DNA from: Chromobacterium violaceum ATCC 12472
GTDB lineage: Bacteria > Pseudomonadota > Gammaproteobacteria > Burkholderiales > Chromobacteriaceae
Reading direction: 5' to 3'
Assembly (NCBI RefSeq): GCF_000007705.1
Contig: NC_005085.1
Span: 186,001 to 250,000 of the forward strand
DNA length: 64,000 nt
This document shows positions 56,272 to 64,000 of the stretch, in pieces. A program made the position numbers and the translations under genes. A model generated the notes under the pieces. The model searched no databases. It was given only the letters and a program-made list of their open reading frames with translations, and had not been told where the DNA came from. The stretch's first letter is position 1; each line of letters begins with the position of its first letter.

Positions 56272-56934
56272 TCAGAAGCTGAAACGGGCGGGTTCCACCG
56301 CCTCGAATTTCTTCAGCCGCTCGACACAGGTTTCGAACAGCGCGGTTTCGCGGAAGCTGGTGTTGGTCTCGCGCTCGATCAGCTTGCAGGCCATCACCGG
56401 CAGATCGCCGGCCACCAGGATCAGGCGGCCGCCGACAGCCAGCTGGTTCTTCAGTTCCTGCGGCACGACCGGCAGCGAGCCGCCGACCACGATCACGTCG
56501 TAAGGCGCTTGCTCGGCCAGGCCCAGCACGCCGTCGCCCTCGACCAGGGTGACGTTGGCGATGCCGGCCTTCTTCAGATTGGCGGCGGCAAGCGCTTTTT
56601 GCGCCGGATCGATCTCCACGCTCACCACCTGCTTGCCCATCTTGGCCAGCAGCGCGGTCAGATAGCCGCTGCCGGTGCCGATCTCCAGGATCTTGTCGCT
56701 CGGCTGGATGGCGGCGTCCTGCACCAGGCGCGCTTCCATCTTCGGCTGCAGCATCTTGCTGCCGTTGGGCAGCGGCAGCTCGGTGTCGACGAAGGCCAGC
56801 TGGCGCTGATTGTCGGCGACGAAGTCCTCGCGTTTCACGTGAAACAGCAGATCCAGCACGTTGGTATCCAGAACATCCCACGGGCGAATCTGCTGTTCGA
56901 CCATGTTGAAACGGGTTTTTTCGAAATCCATCAA
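56272..56934 (-). CDS. Protein-L-isoaspartate O-methyltransferase family protein
   Basis: The 220-residue product has the SAM-binding motif ILEIGTGSGYLTALLA, and VVSVEIDPAQ after it, plus PCMT-type context (MVEQQIRPWDV at the N-terminus). The family repairs isoaspartate residues, but this branch differs from E. coli Pcm at the N-terminus, so function is likely but not certain. It is followed by the rhodanese gene. Confidence 0.9.
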   Translation of the reverse strand: MMDFEKTRFNMVEQQIRPWDVLDTNVLDLLFHVKREDFVADNQRQLAFVDTELPLPNGSKMLQPKMEARLVQDAAIQPSDKILEIGTGSGYLTALLAKMGKQVVSVEIDPAQKALAAANLKKAGIANVTLVEGDGVLGLAEQAPYDVIVVGGSLPVVPQELKNQLAVGGRLILVAGDLPVMACKLIERETNTSFRETALFETCVERLKKFEAVEPARFSF

Positions 56935-59170
<2,236 letters not shown>

Positions 59171-59220
59171 GGCATGAGCGTTTTCTGGTATTTCGAGTAA
59201 TTTGTTTGGCATAAGATGGC

Positions 59221-59246
59221 GGCGGGCCGGTGCATCGCCGGCCGCC
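59221..59246 (+). terminator. GC-rich stem-loop after thiC
   Basis: GGCGGGCCGG and CCGGCCGCC pair around a 7-nt loop, 51 nt after the thiC stop. No T run follows, so it is a weak or Rho-aided terminator candidate. It lies upstream of the Spo0M-like gene. Confidence 0.35.
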
Positions 59247-59273
59247 TTCACTCGGATTGCCAAGAAAAAAAAC

Positions 59274-59981
59274 ATGCTGAAATCGTTTTTTGCCGCCGCC
59301 GATAGCGGCGGCGCCACCGTGGATACCCGGTTGCTGAATCCGCGCCTGCGGGCCGGCGAGACGCTGCGCGGCGAGGTCGTGGTCAGCGGAGGAGCCGTCG
59401 ACCAGGACATCGCCAGGATAGCGCTGCTGTTGCTGGCCGAGGCTGAGCGCGGCGGCGGGGAACGCCGCGAGGCGCTGACGCTGGCCAGCCTGCCGGTCAG
59501 CGGACCGTGCCGGATTCCGGCGGCTTGCCAATGGAGGCTGCCGTTCCAGCTGACGCTGCCGGAAGATACCCCCGTCAACTGTCATCCGGCCCTGGGCGGC
59601 GAGCCGCTGGTGTGGATCCATACCGATCTGGCGCTGAACAGGCCGCGCGACGCCGGCGGCGGCGATCGGCTGCAGGTGCTGCCGACGCGGCAGGCGGAGA
59701 CGGTGCTGCGGGCTTTCTCCAGCCTGGGTTGGGAATTGTCCGGCCCCGCCCGCGCGACCGGCTCGCCGGTGTGCCGGCAGTGGTTCGAACTGCGGCCGCG
59801 CGACGCCGGCTGGAACTGGAACGGCATCGCGCTGACCTTCGTGTCCGATGGCCGGGGCGTTTCCCACGCGATGGTCGAAATCGACGCCGCGGATGGCGAG
59901 CACTGCCTGAGCCTGCGGATGGAGCCGGATTGGGAAGACAGGGATTGGGAGCTGGAAATCCGCGCCAGATTGGGATGGTGA
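59274..59981 (+). CDS. Spo0M-family (arrestin-like) protein
   Basis: The 235-residue product begins MLKSFFAAADSGGATVDTRL and has a beta-rich layout with LRAGETLRGEVVVSGGAVDQDI near the start, matching the Spo0M family of arrestin-fold proteins. Its role outside sporulating bacteria is unknown. The start follows an A-rich stretch rather than a clear ribosome site. A terminator follows the stop. Confidence 0.85.
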   Translation: MLKSFFAAADSGGATVDTRLLNPRLRAGETLRGEVVVSGGAVDQDIARIALLLLAEAERGGGERREALTLASLPVSGPCRIPAACQWRLPFQLTLPEDTPVNCHPALGGEPLVWIHTDLALNRPRDAGGGDRLQVLPTRQAETVLRAFSSLGWELSGPARATGSPVCRQWFELRPRDAGWNWNGIALTFVSDGRGVSHAMVEIDAADGEHCLSLRMEPDWEDRDWELEIRARLGW

Positions 59982-59986
59982 GCGCC

Positions 59987-60011
59987 AAAACCGGCCGATG
60001 GGGCCGGTTTT
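59987..60011. terminator. Bidirectional intrinsic terminator
   Basis: CCGGCC (59991-59996) pairs with GGCCGG (60002-60007), flanked by four As on the left and four Ts on the right. It lies 5 nt after the Spo0M-like stop. Confidence 0.8.
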
Positions 60012-60082
60012 CCGCTTGCTGGCGGACAGAGGCTGCCGCGGAGGTCTAGCATGAGGGAGTGGACCAGCCCAGGGAGTCAGCG

Positions 60083-60322
60083 ATGGACACCAGCAATCAC
60101 TTGTTGCCCGGCCTGTTTCGCCAGCTGGGCCTGGAAGACGAGCCGGCCGCCATCCGCGCCTTCATCGACAGCCACCCGCTGCCGCCTCGCGTCCCCTTGC
60201 CCGAGGCGCCGTTCTGGACGCCCGCGCAGGCGGCTTTCTTGCGTCAGGCGCTGGAATGCGACGCCGAATGGAGCGAGGCGGCGGACGAGCTGGCGGTGCT
60301 GTTGCAACAGGGCGAAGCGTAG
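60083..60322 (+). CDS. DUF2789 family protein
   Basis: The 79-residue product starts MDTSNHLLPGLFRQLGLEDE and ends with PFWTPAQAAFLRQALECDAEWSEAADEL, the pattern of the small DUF2789 family (function unknown). The ATG at 60083 has AGGGAG 7 nt upstream; an earlier in-frame start at 60059 is less supported. Confidence 0.85.
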   Translation: MDTSNHLLPGLFRQLGLEDEPAAIRAFIDSHPLPPRVPLPEAPFWTPAQAAFLRQALECDAEWSEAADELAVLLQQGEA

Positions 60323-60326
60323 CGTG

Positions 60327-60365
60327 TGTGGATAAAGTCGAGAACGGACGGTGGCTTGTGGATAA
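60327..60365 (-). repeat. Pair of DnaA boxes spaced 30 bp
   Basis: Two perfect TGTGGATAA sequences (reverse complement TTATCCACA) at 60327 and 60357, 30 bp apart in the same orientation, just after the DUF2789 stop. Confidence 0.8.
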
Positions 60366-60395
60366 GCCGCCGTATGCCGTTTTCCGCGCCAGCGC

Positions 60396-60780
60396 CTATA
60401 CGGCGGCGACGTAAACCCAAGTGCGCCGGCCGTCGTCGATCGCCGCCGTCGCCTTCCCATTGCCGCCATAGCGGCCGGATGTCGATGAAGAAGATGCCGT
60501 CCTCGCCCAGCCTCACGCCGGGTTCGGACGGCGCGCCGAAGGTTTTCAGCGTATTCGCGCCGAAGCGGGCGTAGACATCGTGCCAGCTTCGCAGCATGCC
60601 GGCCGATATTGTCGGCGATGCCGCGCACGGCGTTCCGTGTGCGCCGGCGAACGTCAAGCATGGCATCGCGCTGGTCGGCCGCGCCGACGGCTTCTTGCGG
60701 CCAAGCGGCTGGCTGGAAGGCTTGAATCCGGCGAAGGGCATTGAATGTCAGTCCCGCGGCATATAGCTTTAAGGGATACC
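60396..60780 (-). pseudogene. Frameshifted remnant of an unidentified gene
   Basis: Three successive reverse-strand frames read like one protein. From about 60780 to 60590: YAAGLTFNALRRIQAF and DVRRRTRNAVRGIADNIG. Then, in the +1 frame: SWHDVYARFGANTLKTFG and EDGIFFIDIR. Then, in the remaining frame: GNGKATAAIDDGRRTWVYVA, ending at TAG (60398-60396). Two single-base shifts would join them. No start is seen at the upstream end, where the promoter region of the globin-GGDEF gene begins. The family is not recognised. Confidence 0.45.
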
Positions 60781-60798
60781 GTGCAGACGGGGAGCGGG

Positions 60799-61926
60799 AT
60801 GAAACAGACCGATCAAACCCTGCTGGAACAGCTGCGCATCACCGAGTTCGAGATCGAGCAGCGCAAGCATCTGTTCGCGTTGGCGCCGCGCGACGAAATG
60901 CTGCTGCGCGCGGCGGGCAACCTGGTGGAATCGCATCTGGAAGAACTGGTGACGCGATTTTACGAGCTGCAGACCAGCACGCCGGAAATCGCGCTGCTGA
61001 TCGGCGACGCCGACACGCTGCAGCGGCTGCGCAGCGCGCAGCGCCGCTACGTGGTCGACCTGTTCAGCGGCATCTACGATCTGGAATACGTGAACATCCG
61101 CTTGCGCATCGGACTGGTGCACAAGCGCATCGGCGTCGAGCCCAAGCTGTACCTGGCCGCGGTGGATTCGTTGAAGTTCCTGCTGGCGGAAAAGCTGACC
61201 GAGCTGATACCGGATGCCGAGGTTCGGCTGCACACCTTGCAGGCGCTGGACAAGCTGATGATGTTCGACGTGGCGCTGGTGTTCGAGACCTATATCCGCA
61301 GCCTGGTGGCGGAGATCGAAACCTCGCGCAACAAGTCCGAGCAGTACGCGCGCACGCTGGAGGAAAAGGTGGCGACGCGCACCCGCCAGCTGGAGGAGCT
61401 GTCGCGCACCGATCCCTTGACCGGACTGCTCAACCGGCGCTATCTGGACGAGACGCTGACCCGGGTGCTGCGCAGCGCGCAGCGCCGCCGCGAAAAAGTG
61501 GCGCTGGTGTATCTGGACGTCGACCATTTCAAGCTGCTCAACGACAGCGAAGGCCACCAGCGCGGCGACGAGGTGCTGCGCCTGCTGGGCGAGACCATCA
61601 GCCGCATCACCCGCCTCGAGGACGGCTGCTTCCGCTACGGCGGCGACGAGTTCTGCATCGTGCTGCCCAATTGCGACCAGAAGCAGGCGGAAGAAACCTT
61701 TCTCCAGCGCCTGGTCGACGAACTCGCCACCATCTTGCCGGGCTTGAGCCTGAGCGTCGGCTGTTCGGAAACCGGGCCCGACGATTTCGTGCTGCCGGAG
61801 GAGCTGCTGGGCAAGGCCGACCAGCGCATGTACGAGATGAAGCAGCGCCACCGGATGGATCCGGCGGCCGGCCCGGGCAAGGCCGATGAGAAAGCCAGCG
61901 AGGACGCGCCGGTAGTCGGGCGCTAG
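60799..61926 (+). CDS. Globin-coupled sensor diguanylate cyclase
   Basis: The 375-residue product has an N-terminal protoglobin domain (about 15-175, proximal heme ligand His108 in LVHKRIGVE), a coiled linker, and a GGDEF domain with GGDEF at 281-285 and I-site RLED at 272-275. It should sense O2 (or NO/CO) through heme and make c-di-GMP, as in DosC/YddV-type proteins. The ATG at 60799 has GGGGAG upstream. Its stop overlaps that of the convergent GGEEF gene. Confidence 0.92.
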   Translation: MKQTDQTLLEQLRITEFEIEQRKHLFALAPRDEMLLRAAGNLVESHLEELVTRFYELQTSTPEIALLIGDADTLQRLRSAQRRYVVDLFSGIYDLEYVNIRLRIGLVHKRIGVEPKLYLAAVDSLKFLLAEKLTELIPDAEVRLHTLQALDKLMMFDVALVFETYIRSLVAEIETSRNKSEQYARTLEEKVATRTRQLEELSRTDPLTGLLNRRYLDETLTRVLRSAQRRREKVALVYLDVDHFKLLNDSEGHQRGDEVLRLLGETISRITRLEDGCFRYGGDEFCIVLPNCDQKQAEETFLQRLVDELATILPGLSLSVGCSETGPDDFVLPEELLGKADQRMYEMKQRHRMDPAAGPGKADEKASEDAPVVGR

Positions 61927-63050
61927 TGCCGGCGCACCCGGTCGCGTCCGTCCTGCTTGGCCAGGTACAAGGCTTGGTCGGCTTTCTGCTGGGCCTCGGC
62001 GAAATCCTGGCGGCGGCAATCCCATTCGTGCGCGCCGGCGGAGAAGGTGCAGCGCAGTTCCGGATGGCCGGGCAGCGGCGCCAGCTGGCGGAAAGCCTGC
62101 AGCAGCCGTTCCGCCGCCTGCACGGCGTCGTCGATGTCGGCGTCCGGCATCAGCAGGCAGAACTCCTCCCCGCCGTAACGGATCAGCATGTCGTTGTCGC
62201 GGATGCCGCTGCGCAGCACCATCGCCAGCGCCTGCAGCACCGCGTCGCCGGCCGGGTGGCCGTAGCGGTCGTTGACCGACTTGAAATGGTCGATGTCCAG
62301 CATCACCACGCACACGCGCTCCACCGAGGCTTCCAGCGTGCGCAGCCAGTATTGCAGCGCGCGGCGGTTGCCGGCGCCGGTCAGCGGATCCAGGTTGGCG
62401 GCGTCCTCCAGCCGGTTGTGCTGGCGCTGCAGCACGATGTTGAGAAAGCCCACCGCGCCGCAGACCTGGGCGGCGGCGGCGAAGGCCAGCGCCAGTTGAT
62501 GCAGTTGATCCAGATTGTCCGGCTGGATCGGCGTCGCCTGCAGCCTGAGATAGAAATCGCTGGCGTCGCGCCAGATAAACAGCAGCGCGCCCAGCAGAAA
62601 CAGCAGCGCGGTGGGGCTGAAGCGGTTGCGGCTGACCAGGCGCTCGGCGCGCTGGTATAGCCAGGCCGCGGCCAGATAGAGGATGGGGATCTCGGCGCTT
62701 TCCAGCGCCAGCATCAGCGGGGGATAAGGCAGCAGCTTGTCCAGCGCCGACACCGCGCCGAAGGCCAGCCACAGCCAGTTGGGCGGCTTGAGGCCGGTGA
62801 CGCGGGCGATGATGGTCAGCTGCAGCGCGATGCCGGCGTTGCTCATGCCGCTGCCCAGCGCCAGGCGCAGCATTTCTCCCTTGCCGGGCTCCACGTAGCC
62901 TTCCACCAGCATGCCGGCGGCCAGCAGCAGCGAGGCCTGCAGCCAGCGGCGCCGCGCCCGCATCAGGTCGGAGCGCACGCTGTGCTGCCAGGTGATGAGA
63001 CCGATGCTGGCGACCGCCAGCGAAACCATGATCAGCAGGGAATTGGACAT
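61923..63050 (-). CDS. Membrane diguanylate cyclase (GGEEF)
   Basis: The 375-residue product has about six or seven membrane segments in the first 210 residues and a C-terminal GGDEF domain with an active GGEEF at 293-297 and I-site RDND at 284-287. The sensor part has no recognised ligand-binding domain. Convergent with the globin-coupled cyclase, with a 4-bp overlap of stops. Confidence 0.9.
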   Translation of the reverse strand: MSNSLLIMVSLAVASIGLITWQHSVRSDLMRARRRWLQASLLLAAGMLVEGYVEPGKGEMLRLALGSGMSNAGIALQLTIIARVTGLKPPNWLWLAFGAVSALDKLLPYPPLMLALESAEIPILYLAAAWLYQRAERLVSRNRFSPTALLFLLGALLFIWRDASDFYLRLQATPIQPDNLDQLHQLALAFAAAAQVCGAVGFLNIVLQRQHNRLEDAANLDPLTGAGNRRALQYWLRTLEASVERVCVVMLDIDHFKSVNDRYGHPAGDAVLQALAMVLRSGIRDNDMLIRYGGEEFCLLMPDADIDDAVQAAERLLQAFRQLAPLPGHPELRCTFSAGAHEWDCRRQDFAEAQQKADQALYLAKQDGRDRVRRH

Positions 63051-63117
63051 GCGGGCCTGTTGCGGGAGGAGAGAGCCATCGTCTCATCCTAGCAAAGGCG
63101 TTTTTACGCTGTCACGG

Positions 63118-63687
63118 TCAGAAGCGGGCGGTCACCTTGCGGCGCACGCTGTAGTCGGGGCGCAGGCAGGCCTCCGCGTCGAGGAAATAGCGGTTGCTGT
63201 CCAGCATGAAGTGCGGGTCGTTGCCGGGCTCTGGGTCGGACCAGCGCTGGAACAAGCGGTCCACCTGCTCGGGCAGGCGGCAGGCGGCCAGTTCGGCGCG
63301 GAAAGGGCGTTCGGCGAAGATGCGGGCGATCTCCGCCAGCAGTTGCAGGTGCGGCGCGCGGGTGTCGCGAGGCAACAGCAGCACCAGCGCGCCGCGCACG
63401 GCTTCCTGGTCCGGGGCGCCGAAGTCCAGCCCCCGTTTCAGGCCGATGAACAGCGCGCGCGCTCCGGCCAGGCCTTCCACGCGGGCATGGGGCAAGGCCA
63501 GGCCGTGGCCCAGCGCCGTGCTGCCGGTGGCCTCGCGCTGTTGCAGCGCCGCCTGCAGCGCCGGCGCGTTCAGCGCGTGGCGCTGGCCCAGCTGACGGGC
63601 GGCGTATTCGAACAGCTGGCGTTTATCCGGTATGTCGACGTCCAGCAGGATGTCGCCGCAGCGACAGATGTCGGCCAGGGTTTGCAT
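63118..63687 (-). CDS. PtsN-like EIIA domain protein with C-terminal extension
   Basis: The 189-residue product has a PTS EIIA-Fru/Ntr fold with the phospho-accepting His67 in GLALPHARV. Residues after about 150 form an extension (PGNDPHFMLDSNRYFLD and beyond) not found in PtsN. No other PTS gene is adjacent, so it may be a regulatory EIIA rather than a sugar-transport part. AGGAGAAGG precedes the ATG. Confidence 0.82.
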   Translation of the reverse strand: MQTLADICRCGDILLDVDIPDKRQLFEYAARQLGQRHALNAPALQAALQQREATGSTALGHGLALPHARVEGLAGARALFIGLKRGLDFGAPDQEAVRGALVLLLPRDTRAPHLQLLAEIARIFAERPFRAELAACRLPEQVDRLFQRWSDPEPGNDPHFMLDSNRYFLDAEACLRPDYSVRRKVTARF

Positions 63688-63784
63688 GGACCTTCTCCTG
63701 TGTGGGGATGCAGGCTCATGCTAGGTCGGCGTGTCTAAATTGAAGCTAAATAAATGGCGGCCGGACATCAAAATGTCGTCAACG

Positions 63785-64000
63785 CTATTCCTTCTTCGGC
63801 AGGATCGCGCCCTTGAGCGCCGACGCCTGCTCCTTGAGCTTGTCCATCTGCTGTTTCAGCTCCGGATTCTGGGCGGCGGCGGAGGCGGCCAGCTTGGCGG
63901 TGCCCAACGCGGCGCTGGCCTGTTCCTTCAACTGGCCGAGCGGCGCGCTGGCGTTGTCCACGCCCTGATGGACGCTGCCGATGGCGGCGGAGGCGGCCTG
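63785..64000 (-). CDS. Hypothetical protein, N-terminal part outside window
   Basis: Only the last 71 codons are visible. The product is alanine-, glutamine- and lysine-rich and helical (SVHQGVDNASAPLGQLKEQA, then LKQQMDKLKEQASALKGA), ending ILPKKE. It looks like an amphipathic coiled-coil protein; no family is assigned. Confidence 0.6.
   Translation of the reverse strand, partial: QAASAAIGSVHQGVDNASAPLGQLKEQASAALGTAKLAASAAAQNPELKQQMDKLKEQASALKGAILPKKE

Larger units (their letters stand above)
60323..60798. other. Gap with DnaA-box pair and gene remnant
   Basis: These 476 bp hold no intact gene. Two perfect DnaA boxes lie at its left edge and a frameshifted remnant on the reverse strand fills most of the rest. 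Confidence 0.6.

Noticed and set aside
59221-59246. Strong terminator after thiC
   Set aside because: The stem is good but there is no T run, so it is listed only as a weak candidate.

Overview
The window is GC-rich, densely packed bacterial DNA. Gene content and family resemblance point to a beta-proteobacterium of the Neisseriales, most like Chromobacterium or a close relative. This rests on a type IV pilus pilT-pilU pair, waaA-waaC and other Gram-negative envelope genes, an ohr/ohrR pair, several GGDEF proteins, and a ThiC with a TPP riboswitch. The species is not proven from this sequence alone. I saw no rRNA, tRNA, CRISPR array, insertion sequence or prophage. It looks like ordinary chromosome with a few accessory islands.

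Layout. Positions 1-1950 carry yggS-proC-yggT on the reverse strand. From 2088 pilT and pilU run forward, followed by two tandem response-regulator/TPR paralogues and an RNA ligase-like thpR. An AIM24-like gene, moaE and moaD follow in reverse. Next is a reverse-strand central-carbon block in the order tkt, gap, pgk, a LysE-type exporter and fba (16507 down to 9918). From 16.7 to 24.6 kb there are small membrane, methyltransferase, GST, WYL-regulator and VOC genes, a MgtC/DUF4010 membrane protein and two related lipoprotein-like genes. Then come metH (reverse), a solute-binding-like protein and uvrD (forward). A third response-regulator/TPR gene overlaps an AlgR/LytTR regulator, and a CHASE-GGDEF protein follows.

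From 35.6 to 48.1 kb lie ohr/ohrR with two palindromic operators, a YqiA-type hydrolase, a quinone oxidoreductase, two small secreted proteins, ompR-envZ, transporters, a LysR regulator, an AraC-MGMT DNA repair protein, a CBS protein, and a two-gene operon encoding a secreted chorismate-lyase-fold protein and the periplasmic cyclohexadienyl dehydratase PheC. From 48.1 to 51.7 kb are LPS core genes waaA-waaC and a family 2 glycosyltransferase. Between waaC and the glycosyltransferase is an AT-richer gap holding an imperfect direct duplication packed with DnaA boxes. The right end has acetyltransferases (one AAC(6')-like), an S66 peptidase, a CorC-like protein, ung, rhodanese and PCMT genes, thiC under a TPP riboswitch, Spo0M-like and DUF2789 genes, a frameshifted gene remnant, a globin-coupled GGDEF protein facing a membrane GGEEF protein, a PtsN-like protein and a cut-off gene.

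The observations most worth following are: the duplicated DnaA-box module at 50.4-50.9 kb; three further intergenic pairs of DnaA boxes spaced 29-30 bp; the predicted periplasmic UbiC-fold + PheC operon; a candidate small RNA or attenuator at about 9.7-9.9 kb with an OmpR-type site that recurs at 37.2 kb; and the family of response-regulator/TPR proteins beside the pilus motor genes.
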